Of a DNA stretch of 64,000 nt, positions 8,402 to 17,341 are shown in pieces; positions within the stretch are counted from its first letter, which is position 1, and the number at the start of each line of letters is the position of its first letter. The stretch is from Bradyrhizobium erythrophlei. GTDB taxonomy: Bacteria > Pseudomonadota > Alphaproteobacteria > Rhizobiales > Xanthobacteraceae. Below the pieces are notes generated by a model that had not been told where the DNA came from, did no database searches, and saw only the letters and a program-made list of their open reading frames with translations. The DNA lies in assembly GCF_900142985.1 (NCBI RefSeq), contig NZ_LT670849.1:1426001-1490000 (forward strand). The letters run 5' to 3'. The position numbers and the translations under genes were made by a program.

Positions 8402-9548
8402 GTGACGGCCTGCCCAGCACACGCTCCACCAGGTGCGAAAGCCACGGATAGCGCCGCAACCCTTGCGCGGTATGATCGCGCAAAACGTAAGGGACGCCGC
8501 GCCAGCCGAGCGCGATGCTCGCGTCAGTCAGCGGAATTTGGGTAGCGCCGAAGCGCCGCTTGAAGGCGTAATTGCCGACGCTGAGATCGAAGCGACGTAC
8601 GCCCATTTCGTGAAGTGCCGCCATGGTGCGCTCGACGACGAGCTTGCTCGGTGAACAGTGCGACCAGCGCGCACCGGCGTTGCTGATCCTCAGGACGGCG
8701 AAATAGTCGCCGTGCCTGACGCCCAGCATGGTCGCGACGACGCCCTCATCGCAAGTCAGCTCTGAGACGACCACATAACCCTTCGGCAGCCCGCGCCTGA
8801 CGAGATCGCGATAAAAGCCGCCGTGAACACCATCATTGAGGACGAATTTCAGACCGAGCTTCTGCATGCGCGCGCGTTGCTGCGCATCCATCACGTCGAC
8901 GGTCTTCAAGGCCGCATCGACCGATTCGATCATGCGAAACGCCGCACCGGGATTGCGGTTGAAGACGCGCCAGTATCGGGGCATCTGGATTCGCTTGATC
9001 GAGGTACGATAGACTTCGAAGTCGTCTCCGGTTTCGATGATGTTGCCGTTGAGAGAGCTCGAACCCTCGCGACCGAGCAAGGCGAGCGGATTGATCACGC
9101 CGGCGATCTTGCCGGGCATTTTTCGCATGCGAACAAGATCGGCACCGCCCGGCACCTTGCGCAGCTCCGCAACCAGCGCCTTTGCGATGGCACGCGCTTC
9201 CGAGATGTCGAATGCGACGCCCGCCCGCAACAGCGGCGCGTTGTAGTCGGTGACGTTCAGATCGGCGAATTCGACGATACGCACGCCGCGGCGCACGTGG
9301 CGGATCATTGGCACGAGCGCAACCTTGCGTCCGGTCGTGGCGTCACTCACGATTGCAATGAGCGGCGATACGTTCGCGAAGGCGCTGTACCAGGCATCGA
9401 ACCACAGCGGATGCTGGAAGGCGGTTTCCTGGCCGTCGGCAGACCAGCACGCAGCGGCCTGTTTCCAGTCATCTACAAAATCGATCTTGAATCTCGCAGG
9501 CGGAGATGAGGCGCGCGCGACGGTTTGTTCGGCTTCCACAACCGTCAT
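8391..9548 (-). CDS. GNAT-type (CelD/BcsL-like) acetyltransferase
   Basis: 385 aa from ATG 9548, which has AAGGAAG about ten bases upstream; a longer frame opens at a TTG (9653) and is less convincing. The protein has the two-lobed FemAB/CelD-like GNAT organisation: an N-terminal lobe with ADGQETAFQHPLWFDAWYSAF (about residues 36-56) and a C-terminal acetyltransferase lobe with ARWSHCSPSKLVVERTMAAL near residue 305-325 and FDLSVGNYAFKRRFGA near 335. These proteins are encoded in cellulose and exopolysaccharide loci. It overlaps the acyltransferase start and is divergent from the glycosyltransferase at 9874, consistent with modification of the polymer made here. Confidence 0.82.
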   Translation of the reverse strand: MTVVEAEQTVARASSPPARFKIDFVDDWKQAAACWSADGQETAFQHPLWFDAWYSAFANVSPLIAIVSDATTGRKVALVPMIRHVRRGVRIVEFADLNVTDYNAPLLRAGVAFDISEARAIAKALVAELRKVPGGADLVRMRKMPGKIAGVINPLALLGREGSSSLNGNIIETGDDFEVYRTSIKRIQMPRYWRVFNRNPGAAFRMIESVDAALKTVDVMDAQQRARMQKLGLKFVLNDGVHGGFYRDLVRRGLPKGYVVVSELTCDEGVVATMLGVRHGDYFAVLRISNAGARWSHCSPSKLVVERTMAALHEMGVRRFDLSVGNYAFKRRFGATQIPLTDASIALGWRGVPYVLRDHTAQGLRRYPWLSHLVERVLGRPSHEE

Positions 9549-9873
9549 CGTACGCCGACTTCCTTCGGCCGACCCTTCCTGCGAAGATTCGACAGCAAGA
9601 GGCCGCCATCGCGGTTTGGAGGTCTTTTCAAGCTCGCCGCTGATTGCCGCCAATTTTGCACACGGCCCGGTTGGGTCTCTTCGTTATAGCGATGTGGAGC
9701 GAACGCCCGATCTTTCGCTGTTTATCCCGCAAAAACGGGGCTTAAGGCAATCGCGGGAGCTGATAGTAAGACAATCACAGGGATATATGGCTAACGTCGA
9801 AGCCGATGGAACCGCGCAAGAAGAACAGGACGCGCCTCTTTTTCGAAATCCTTAACACAATCCCGCAAGCAGC

Positions 9874-10965
9874 ATGACCGCAGAGACAAAATACGAGGCG
9901 CTGTTTCTCGGCGCAGGGCCGCAGATGCAGTGCGGGGTCGGCCAATTCACGCGACTGTTATATCAGGCCATCGAGAAGCTCGATCCGGGCAGCAGTGCTG
10001 CGTTAACCTTGACGCGATCCGAAGGTTCGGTCGCCGAGATCTGGCGCGCGGCCGGCTCGGTGCGATCAGTGGTTTGCAATTTCCCGATTGTGGCGTGGAA
10101 GCGCGTCATCCTGAGGCCACTCGTCGCGCTCGCGTTCGCCCGGATGCGCGGACGCCGCGTCGTGCTCGTTCAGCACGAATGGGCGAGCCTGCACTGGCTG
10201 CGCCGCCTCACCTACCTCCCGGCTCTGCTGCTCGCCGATACGATCGTGATGTTCTCGCCGCAGGTGCGCCGCGAGCTCGCGCGTGACCCGGTCGTTGGCT
10301 GGACCGCGGCGAAATGCGTGCTGGCGCCGCTGCCGCCCAATATCGAGGCTCCCTCGCAAACGGCCGACTCCCCGTTGCGCCAGCGGCTCGAGGCCGCGCG
10401 CCAGGACGGCCGGCTGGTGATCGGACATTTCGGATCAATCTATCCCGGCAAGCAGCCCAACACGCTCCTCAATGTCACGGCCGTTCTCAGGGAGCGCGGC
10501 CGCAATCCGCTCACCGCCTATATCGGCTCCTTCATCAAGGCTTTGGATAATGTCGAGGAAGATTTTCAGGCGTGGGTGAGCGAGCTGAAGCTTTCGGAAG
10601 ATGTCATCGTCTCGGGCTATGTTGATTCAAGCGCGGAGGTATTCGGACTGTTTGGCGAGGTCGACGCCTTTTGTTATCCGCTTGAAGAAGGGCTGACAGC
10701 GCGCCGCGCCAGCATCCTAACCGCCGTGCAAACCGGCCGTCCGGTGATCGTGACCGGCCCTGCCGAGGCGGACGAATTCGATCATCACGCGCGCTTCAAG
10801 GAATTGATCGAGCATGGCGCCATCGTGCTGGTGCCGCGCGGATCGGACGATGCGGTCTATGCGGACGCCATCGTCACTTCGCTCAAGCAATCGAGGACAT
10901 ATCCTCCGTTTGATTTCGCGGATTGGTGGCGTGACGCTGCGAATGCCATCAAGGCGCAGCTCTAG
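9874..10965 (+). CDS. Glycosyltransferase, GT-B fold (family 4 like)
   Basis: 363 aa. The N-terminal half begins with a glycine-rich segment GAGPQMQCGVGQFTRLLYQA (about residues 12-31), typical of the acceptor domain, and the C-terminal half has the donor-binding pattern (GHFGSIYPGKQPNTLL near 190, GYVDSSAEVFGLFGEVDAFCYP near 250-271, then EEGLTARRASILTAVQTGRPVIVT near 275-298). The E-x7-E donor motif is not canonical. It probably adds a sugar to the lipid-linked repeat unit on the cytoplasmic face. It points away from the acylation genes and toward the convergent ligase gene. Donor and linkage cannot be predicted. Confidence 0.8.
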   Translation: MTAETKYEALFLGAGPQMQCGVGQFTRLLYQAIEKLDPGSSAALTLTRSEGSVAEIWRAAGSVRSVVCNFPIVAWKRVILRPLVALAFARMRGRRVVLVQHEWASLHWLRRLTYLPALLLADTIVMFSPQVRRELARDPVVGWTAAKCVLAPLPPNIEAPSQTADSPLRQRLEAARQDGRLVIGHFGSIYPGKQPNTLLNVTAVLRERGRNPLTAYIGSFIKALDNVEEDFQAWVSELKLSEDVIVSGYVDSSAEVFGLFGEVDAFCYPLEEGLTARRASILTAVQTGRPVIVTGPAEADEFDHHARFKELIEHGAIVLVPRGSDDAVYADAIVTSLKQSRTYPPFDFADWWRDAANAIKAQL

Positions 10966-10986
10966 AACGTGCAGCGTTCAGTAGCG

Positions 10987-12312
10987 TCACTCGGCGAGGC
11001 GAAACCGCGCCAGATAGTGCAGCCCGAACATGGCCACCAGCATGGTGAACCACATCGGATCGGCGCGGTCGAAGAAGAAACTTTCCAGCGAGGAGAGATA
11101 TAGTCCGAACAGCCAGACCTGGAGCAACGCCTGCGCCAGCGGCCCGTTGTTGCAACCTTCATCGGCGGCCTGAAAATCGCGCAAGGGTCCGACGACAAAT
11201 GCCGCGATCAGCAGCGCCAGACCCGGAAGCCCCAAAGCAAGCGCAATATCAAGATATCCGTTGTGGCTGTGGGCGGCGGTAGCGGCCCACTCCATGCCCT
11301 GCGGCAGATTTCGAACAGCGCTGCTGCCCCAGAACGCCGAGAACCCATATCCAGTCCACAGCTTCAGCCGCGCCACCTCCAATCCGAACGTCCAGATGTC
11401 GGTACGGCCGGTAAAGCTCGCGTCCAACGGCAACGCCTTGGAGATCGCCGCCAGGGTTTCGCTCACCACGCTGCCAATGCCGATCATGTTGAGCAGCACG
11501 AGCGGCATCAGCAACACCACCGCGCGGAACCAGAACGAGCGGATCATCGCCGCGAGCGACGTCAACACCAGTACACCGAGACACAGTGCCAGCGCGCTTT
11601 TTCCCTCGGTGTTGATCAGGAACAGAAGTGTCAAGCCGACGGCGATCGCCCCGGCCAGCCACGAACCGGCACGCATGACGTAAATGCCAAGGAACAACAG
11701 CATCGCCATCATGCCCGCGGCCATGTTCTTGTGCCCGAACACACCGCGCCAGGCCCCGGCCAGCGCCGGTTCTTGTGGATCGGTTGCCAGATGAATTGAA
11801 AGATTCGGAACCAGCAGAATGCCGAGATAGCAAACCGCCAGCAGCGTCAGGATCGCAACTGCGAGCCAGTTCCTCAATTCGGTCTGGCTTTTGGGCAGCA
11901 ACATCAAAGATGCGGCAACTGCTGCGACGCTAAGCGCCAGCACCAGGCGGCGCGCTGACGTGCCGGGCTCGATCGACATCACCACCATCACGGCAATCCA
12001 GGCACCGAGCGCGAGATAGGCTGCCGAGAGTAGCGTCGCAAAGCCTCGTGCGCCGTCGCGCATGGCGAGTGCAACCGTCAGCACGGCAAAGCCGCCAAAG
12101 GCCGCATAGGTCCATACTTCGTTGCCCATCTGCACGTCGGTGAGCAGCATGTCGCTGAGGTCGATGAACGGGCGCATCGATATCCATGCCAGCAGCAGCG
12201 CGCCGATAAAGGCGCCCGCCCGCATGAGGTCAATGACTTGCTGGCCGCGCAGCCCATCGGCGACGGCCCGGAAATCGGATGTGACGGCGAATTGGCTCAA
12301 GATACGGCTCAA
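10987..12312 (-). CDS. O-antigen ligase / Wzy-type polymerase-like membrane protein
   Basis: 441 aa with about 12 hydrophobic segments and a large periplasmic loop that holds the Wzy_C-type motif HSHNGYLDIALALGLPGLAL (about residues 355-374). Either polymerisation of repeat units (Wzy) or ligation (WaaL) fits this fold; the neighbouring flippase and Wzz-like gene favour polymerase. The start is a TTG overlapping the stop of the GT2 gene (TTGA at 12309-12312), indicating translational coupling; the next internal ATG lies 29 codons further in. Confidence 0.8.
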   Translation of the reverse strand: MSRILSQFAVTSDFRAVADGLRGQQVIDLMRAGAFIGALLLAWISMRPFIDLSDMLLTDVQMGNEVWTYAAFGGFAVLTVALAMRDGARGFATLLSAAYLALGAWIAVMVVMSIEPGTSARRLVLALSVAAVAASLMLLPKSQTELRNWLAVAILTLLAVCYLGILLVPNLSIHLATDPQEPALAGAWRGVFGHKNMAAGMMAMLLFLGIYVMRAGSWLAGAIAVGLTLLFLINTEGKSALALCLGVLVLTSLAAMIRSFWFRAVVLLMPLVLLNMIGIGSVVSETLAAISKALPLDASFTGRTDIWTFGLEVARLKLWTGYGFSAFWGSSAVRNLPQGMEWAATAAHSHNGYLDIALALGLPGLALLIAAFVVGPLRDFQAADEGCNNGPLAQALLQVWLFGLYLSSLESFFFDRADPMWFTMLVAMFGLHYLARFRLAE

Positions 12313-13331
12313 GCGGTGATCTTCGATGCTTTATAGGGTTGAAGTTCGATTCCGATGGCCGCCAGCAGACCGCCGGCAGCGACAATCATCGGATGCAGGG
12401 CGATCAGCGGCCTCCACTCGGTGAAAAGCAGACGAACGGCACGGATCACCGATAGCGGCAACAGCGCTAACACCTTGGCGGCAAGTCTGATGCGCGACCA
12501 CCGCGTCTCGGCGACCTTGCGCTGGACGCGATAATTGATCGCACCGATGCGAAGGCCACGCAGCGCAATCCACGACAGCCGCGTTCTGACATCCGGAACG
12601 GTTTCGGCAATAACTGCGTCAGCAACCCAGTAAAACTGCATTCCGGCGCGACGGCAGCGGGTGAAAAAATCGACATCGCCGCCACCGAGAAAGTTGAAAC
12701 GCAGATCGAAGGCAGGACACCCAAGCCTTTCGAAGGCCCGCCGCCGGATCAGACAGTTTCCGCAGCCATAGATGATCGGCACGGGACCGCTGGTGTCATA
12801 GGCCGGACGAAATGCGGGATGACGCTGCAATCCGCGCTTCGCGTCGTCATTGAAAAGCTGCAGCACCGGCCCGCCGACAATATCGGCGTCGGTCACCATC
12901 GCGGCTTGTACCATCCGCTCCAGCCAATCCGGTGATGCGACCTCGTCGTCGTCGATCATCAGAAAGTCGGTCGCGTCGGGAAAAATGGATCGCGCGGTTT
13001 CGAATGCCGCATTGATCGCCTGGCAGTTGCCTTGCCGCGGCTCGACCACGCAAAGGCCGGTCAACTTTCCACTCCGAAGGAATTCGTTGGCAACCGGCAC
13101 GCTGCCGCAGGCCGACGCGTCGTTTTCAACCATCACGACGGCAAAGCGGCGGTTCGTGCGCTGATCGACCAGTGACTGAAGTGTCTTTCGCAAATGATCC
13201 GGACGACGAAAGCAGGGGACGCAAACCACGATCCCGATCGTCGGATCGAGCGCGGGCGACATCATCACGATCGCGCGCGAAGGATCTCGGGAGAGGTGAT
13301 TATCCTCTGGCATGGTCTCAACAAAACTCAT
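12309..13331 (-). CDS. Glycosyltransferase family 2
   Basis: 340 aa GT-A protein. The nucleotide-sugar domain shows VVCVPCFRRPDHLRKTLQSL (about residues 36-55), the acceptor loop GNCQAINAAFETA, and the metal-binding DDDE in FLMIDDDEVASPDWLERM (about 123-140). GGGDVDFFTRCRRAG near residue 215-229 provides the second acidic motif. No multiple membrane spans, although a hydrophobic C-terminal region (about 285-330) may anchor it. It is the first gene of the pair with the ligase/polymerase gene and probably builds the repeat unit. Confidence 0.88.
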   Translation of the reverse strand: MSFVETMPEDNHLSRDPSRAIVMMSPALDPTIGIVVCVPCFRRPDHLRKTLQSLVDQRTNRRFAVVMVENDASACGSVPVANEFLRSGKLTGLCVVEPRQGNCQAINAAFETARSIFPDATDFLMIDDDEVASPDWLERMVQAAMVTDADIVGGPVLQLFNDDAKRGLQRHPAFRPAYDTSGPVPIIYGCGNCLIRRRAFERLGCPAFDLRFNFLGGGDVDFFTRCRRAGMQFYWVADAVIAETVPDVRTRLSWIALRGLRIGAINYRVQRKVAETRWSRIRLAAKVLALLPLSVIRAVRLLFTEWRPLIALHPMIVAAGGLLAAIGIELQPYKASKITA

Positions 13332-13364
13332 GATACAATCCAGGAAGGCGCGTCACCGCGCGGC

Positions 13365-14462
13365 TTAAGCAAATTTTCGGCGATATTCTTCAATCACGTC
13401 GAACAAAGGCTTTGGCTTAAACTCGGCGTCAAGTGGTAGCGGCCGGTTCGGCATACCATCGGCGCGCTTAAAGAAGGTTGGTACCCAGGTGTATCGATCG
13501 GTCAGGCCCCACGTCAGGATCGCCTTTGGCCGGACGACCTCGCAACACGCGTCAAGGAATTGGGCAGCCATTGCGGCGACAAGAGCATCGCGCTCCCCGA
13601 TTTTTCCAGGCAGATCTTTGTCGACCACATCGAGCTCCGTGATCAGGACGTCGAGCTTGAGGGCGACAATCTCCGCCAGAAGCGCTTGCAAACCGTCGCG
13701 ATCGATGGTCCGGCCGGCAAACAGATGCGCTTGCAGGCCAACTGCGTGCAGCGGCACGTCGCGGTCTCGCAGCCAGCGCAGCAATTGAATCAGCGCCTTG
13801 CGCCGCGCCTCGAAGCGCGCACCATGGTATTCAACGTCATATTCGTTAAGCACGAGTTTCGCATCCGGATCAGCCGAGGCGGTGGCCTTGAACGCAATCG
13901 GCAGGTATTCCGGGCCCAGCCGGTTCATCCAAATCGAAGGCCGTAGTGAAAACCGGTCCTGCGGCCAATCCGCGAGCGGTTCGTTCACCACGTCCCACGA
14001 CGGGACGGTGCCCCGGTATCGGGACACAACTGTCTCAATATGGTCGACCAGCTCCCGTTCGGCTTCAGCGCCGTTGGCAAACTCCGAGGTCCATGCCGGC
14101 AGCGCGCCGTACCAGGCGAGCGTGTGGCCGCGAATCTCGATACGGTTCTGCCTCGCAAAATCGACCAACGCGTCGGCGTTCTCAAACCGGTACTCGCCCC
14201 GCTTGGGGTGAATGTCCGACCACTTCATTTCCCCTTCCGGGACGATGATCTCGCACATTGCGGCGACAGCGGCGCGATAAGTCGGATCAGAAGCCAGTGC
14301 ACCGGCACGCACCGCAGCTCCGTATGGAATCGGCGCTGCCCCAGCCGCGCGCGAAAGATGCGGCGGTTCTGCCGCAAACGCGGAAAGGCCCGAGAGACCG
14401 AGAGCGAGGCTGCCGGTCGTCTGAGCCAGAAATTTGCGCCGGGACGGCAGCAGTGTCGTCAT
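13365..14462 (-). CDS. Secreted GH10 endo-beta-1,4-xylanase-like glycanase
   Basis: 365 aa glycoside hydrolase family 10 enzyme. A Tat-like signal (SRRKFLAQ, residues 7-14, hydrophobic core to about 30) precedes the barrel. Family motifs are in order: RGHTLAWYGALPAW (111-124), SWDVVNEPLADW with acid/base Glu161, and LITELDVVDKDLP with nucleophile Glu276, then TWGLTDRYTW (317-326). Length is that of a catalytic domain with no carbohydrate-binding module. GH10 enzymes hydrolyse xylan, but placement inside an exopolysaccharide locus, next to the GT2 and polymerase genes, suggests trimming of the cell's own polymer as ExoK/ExsH do for succinoglycan; this is inference. Confidence 0.9.
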   Translation of the reverse strand: MTTLLPSRRKFLAQTTGSLALGLSGLSAFAAEPPHLSRAAGAAPIPYGAAVRAGALASDPTYRAAVAAMCEIIVPEGEMKWSDIHPKRGEYRFENADALVDFARQNRIEIRGHTLAWYGALPAWTSEFANGAEAERELVDHIETVVSRYRGTVPSWDVVNEPLADWPQDRFSLRPSIWMNRLGPEYLPIAFKATASADPDAKLVLNEYDVEYHGARFEARRKALIQLLRWLRDRDVPLHAVGLQAHLFAGRTIDRDGLQALLAEIVALKLDVLITELDVVDKDLPGKIGERDALVAAMAAQFLDACCEVVRPKAILTWGLTDRYTWVPTFFKRADGMPNRPLPLDAEFKPKPLFDVIEEYRRKFA

Positions 14463-14568
14463 GGTTTCCCATCAGGAGGCATGAGCAAGTTGGCCGCTTG
14501 AGCCATCGCGCCACTGAGCAGCAAAATCCGGTCCAACGGAAGTGATCAGGAGCGTGCCTGTCGACGAT

Positions 14569-14593
14569 GTAGTTAACGTCCGCGATTAACTAC
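14569..14593. promoter_or_regulatory. Palindrome in the divergent GH10/DUF6492 upstream region
   Basis: GTAGTTAA (14569-14576) and TTAACTAC (14586-14593) separated by nine bases, in the 214-base gap between divergent genes. The gap is otherwise free of genes. It may be an operator for the polysaccharide locus; similar TTAA-rich sequence occurs at 17128-17143. Confidence 0.4.
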
Positions 14594-14676
14594 CTTCGAC
14601 ACACCCGAGCAAAAGCGCGCATCCCGGCATTGATCTTGCTCTCTTGGCCCTGCCATAGAATTGTCTGCAGGAAACC

Positions 14677-15636
14677 ATGAATTCTAACGCCTTCGAACAG
14701 ATGCCGGAGCAAAGCAGTGTCGCGCTGTTAACGCCGACCTATGCGCGCGACCTGTCGCTCTGCGCGTTGCTTTGCGAAAGTGTCGACCGCCATGCCCGGT
14801 CGTTTTCGAAGCATTATCTGCTCGTACCCGATTCCGACCTCGCGCTGTTCTCCCACTTCGAAGGTCCGCAGCGAACGGTGCTGTCCGCAAGCCAATTCCT
14901 GCCAGGGTGGCTGCGCCCCCTGCCCTCTATCATCCGTCGCCAGCGTCGTCAGCATTGGTGGTCGCTTCGCGCCAGGCCCGTGAGCGGCTGGCATATTCAA
15001 CAGATTCTCAAGATTGCGGCGGCGGCGACACTGGCCCATTCGCGCTTTTGCATATTCGATTCGGACGTTGTGCTTTTCCGGGATTTCGACCTGGCGCCAT
15101 ATCGATTTCCGGAACTGCTGCCGTTGCACAGGGTGCCGAACGGCATCACGCCGGGGCATGTCAAGCACGCGCGCTGGATCGAGACCACGCATCGTATGCT
15201 TGGTCTACCGACGCCTTCCCTTCCAGCGACAGACTTCATCGGCCACATCATATTTTGGGATCAACTGGCCATCCGCGGCATGATCCGGAAAATCGAAAGC
15301 ACGACGGGTCTTGGCTGGATTGAGGCGCTCTGCCGCACCCGGGAGTTTTCCGAATATCTGCTGTATGGCTATTTCGTGCAGAGCGAGGCGCCGTTGCGCG
15401 CCATGCACGAGCCAACCCTGAGCACCGGCTGCATCAGCTATTGGGATCAGTTCAAACTCGATAAAGCCGCGCTCACTCGCCTACTCGGCGCGGCGACCGC
15501 GAACGATTTCGCCTTTTCCGCTGCGTCGTTCTCGGAAACCTCGCCCGCCACCATCCGCGAGGTCATCGACGACCAGCGAGGTCAGACCAGAATGCCCATC
15601 CAACTGCGGGAACCCGCGGGACTTGGCGCGCGATGA
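14677..15636 (+). CDS. DUF6492-family putative glycosyltransferase
   Basis: 319 aa cytoplasmic-looking protein; AGGAAACC precedes the ATG. It opens with VALLTPTYARDLSLCALLCESV (about residues 16-37), a GT-A-like beginning, and contains FCIFDSDVVLFRDFD (about 126-140), whose DSD triad resembles a DxD metal/nucleotide-sugar site, and a GHIIFWDQ segment near 189. This matches DUF6492 proteins seen in polysaccharide loci. Enzymatic role is unproven; transfer of a sugar to the repeat unit is the simplest reading. Its stop overlaps the flippase start (ATGATGA), so both are co-translated. Confidence 0.7.
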   Translation: MNSNAFEQMPEQSSVALLTPTYARDLSLCALLCESVDRHARSFSKHYLLVPDSDLALFSHFEGPQRTVLSASQFLPGWLRPLPSIIRRQRRQHWWSLRARPVSGWHIQQILKIAAAATLAHSRFCIFDSDVVLFRDFDLAPYRFPELLPLHRVPNGITPGHVKHARWIETTHRMLGLPTPSLPATDFIGHIIFWDQLAIRGMIRKIESTTGLGWIEALCRTREFSEYLLYGYFVQSEAPLRAMHEPTLSTGCISYWDQFKLDKAALTRLLGAATANDFAFSAASFSETSPATIREVIDDQRGQTRMPIQLREPAGLGAR

Positions 15637-17129
15637 TGATCGGCCTGGCGAGCATCAACCTGACCGCAAACGCCCTCTCGGCGGGCCTTGGACTGCTGGG
15701 CGTCTTCATTTTCACGCGGCTGTTCGCGCCACACGAATACGGCGTCTATCTTCTCGGGGTCGGGTTTGCTTCCGTGGTCAGCACTTTCCTGGCCGGCTGG
15801 TTCCGCAATTTGATCTTGAGCGAGCACGCGCGGGACAACGGCGCCGACATTCGCGGCGTCGTTCTTCACGGTTACCTCTTGTGCTGCCTCACTGCGCCGG
15901 CCGCGTACGGATTGGGACGCCTCGTCGGGCTTGATGCGGCGCCTGCCCTCGCCGCCGTATCGCTGGCCATTGCCGTCGGCCTGTTCGAACTCACCCAGGA
16001 TCTTGCCCGTGCGCGGCTTCGTGCGCTCACGGCGCTGAAGGGAACATTGGCTCGCGCGACGTCGTCGCTCTGCCTCGGCGTGACGGTCGCCTTCGTCGCT
16101 CCCGAAGGATCGTTCCTGCTAAGCTCCGCGGCGCTCGCCTGCGTTGTTGCGGTGATTGTGCAATGGTCAACCACTTGGCGCGGAACTAAGAGCAAATTCG
16201 AAACGCCCATTCGATCCGTCGCGCTCCAGGGCTTGCCACTCACACTGTCGCTCACTTTGCTTGCGATCTCGAGCGTGACCGACCGGTTCATGATCGCAAA
16301 CCTGATCGGGTCTGCGGATACCGGCAGGTATATCGCCGGCCTCGATCTAGTCCGCCAGACGCTGATGCTGCCCGCGATGAGCGCCGCCGCCGCTTTCATT
16401 CCGATGGCTGTGCAGATCCATGCAAGCCGAGGCCGCGCCGCTGTGCGATCGCATCTGGCCGAATGCGTCGAGCTGCTTTTCGGCGCTACGTTGCCGGCCT
16501 GCCTCGGCTTCGCTGCGATCTCCCCGCATATTGCCAACGTCGTCTTCGGCGCCGATTTCCGGGAAGTTGCCGCGCAAACGATGCCGATCCTGGCGGTCGC
16601 GGTGGTCTTCCAGATTTTGACGCAGCAGTACCTTCACTCAAGTTTCCTGCTGTCGGGGCGAAACAGCTTCTATCTGATCAACATCGGCGCGATCATCGCG
16701 GCCAACGTGGCGTTGTCTTATGTTTTCGTGAGTGACTACGGTCCTCTTGGTGCGGCATGGGCCAGACTTTGCGCTGATGCCTTCGGATTTTTCGTGGCGC
16801 TTGCGCTTTCGAGGCGGGCCTTTCCCGTTCCCATGCCGATCGGCCGGCTGACGCTGACCATGATCGCCGGCCTGCTCATGGCATCCGTAGTCGTCGCGAC
16901 CGACAGAATCCTTCACGTCTCCGATTTCGTCGCGTGTGTCGTTCTGGTGGCAACGGGAATGACGAGTTACCTGGCTTTGTGCTGGCTGCTCGACATCTGC
17001 CACGCGCGCAGACGTTTGCGGGCCGCCTTCGCATTTTCCCGCCAGAGGTTTGCAAACATTGCCGCTCGATCGGCGCGCCAATGGAAGCGATCAATCGCAA
17101 CAGGTGTGCGGCGTCATGTCGAAGAGTAA
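15633..17129 (+). CDS. Wzx-type polysaccharide flippase
   Basis: 498 aa MATE/MOP-superfamily membrane protein with about 12-14 hydrophobic segments. The N-terminal helix NALSAGLGLLGVFIFTRLFAPHEYGVYLL pattern (positions 15660-15750) is typical: a helix, then TRLFxPxEYGxY. DRFMIANLIGSADTGRYIAGLDL near residue 215-237 is the second conserved block. It moves lipid-linked oligosaccharide units to the periplasmic leaflet. It directly follows the DUF6492 gene with a four-base overlap and precedes the Wzz-like gene by 212 bases. Confidence 0.88.
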   Translation: MMIGLASINLTANALSAGLGLLGVFIFTRLFAPHEYGVYLLGVGFASVVSTFLAGWFRNLILSEHARDNGADIRGVVLHGYLLCCLTAPAAYGLGRLVGLDAAPALAAVSLAIAVGLFELTQDLARARLRALTALKGTLARATSSLCLGVTVAFVAPEGSFLLSSAALACVVAVIVQWSTTWRGTKSKFETPIRSVALQGLPLTLSLTLLAISSVTDRFMIANLIGSADTGRYIAGLDLVRQTLMLPAMSAAAAFIPMAVQIHASRGRAAVRSHLAECVELLFGATLPACLGFAAISPHIANVVFGADFREVAAQTMPILAVAVVFQILTQQYLHSSFLLSGRNSFYLINIGAIIAANVALSYVFVSDYGPLGAAWARLCADAFGFFVALALSRRAFPVPMPIGRLTLTMIAGLLMASVVVATDRILHVSDFVACVVLVATGMTSYLALCWLLDICHARRRLRAAFAFSRQRFANIAARSARQWKRSIATGVRRHVEE

Positions 17130-17341
17130 CGATCGATTAACCTTTGCGTCATGGCGCGCCGTCGTCGGCGATCAGAGCCGCGTGCACCGCTATGACTTAA
17201 ACGGTTTCTTTGCTAATTCGGTGAATAGTCCATCAAAGAGTATGGTTAATTTTTGCTGTTGCGTTCGTTCCTTGCCCGACGTGACCCGAGAAGTAGCCGC
17301 TCAGCCGACGCGTTCGGCGGTTCGAATGGAAACCGGGGTTC
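17128..17341 (+). promoter_or_regulatory. Leader region before the Wzz/BY-kinase-like gene
   Basis: A 212-base non-coding gap with AT-rich tracts (TTAACC near 17137, GGTTAATTTTTGC near 17243) and the near-palindrome TAACGATCGATTA (17128-17140). It probably carries the promoter for the Wzz-like/WecG-like pair. No specific sigma-factor site could be fixed with confidence. Confidence 0.4.

Noticed and set aside
9787..9855. 22-codon mini-frame (starts MANVEADG) just before the 9874 glycosyltransferase
   Set aside because: Its start is preceded by AGGG, so a leader peptide is possible, but 22 codons without a family or regulatory structure are too little to call.
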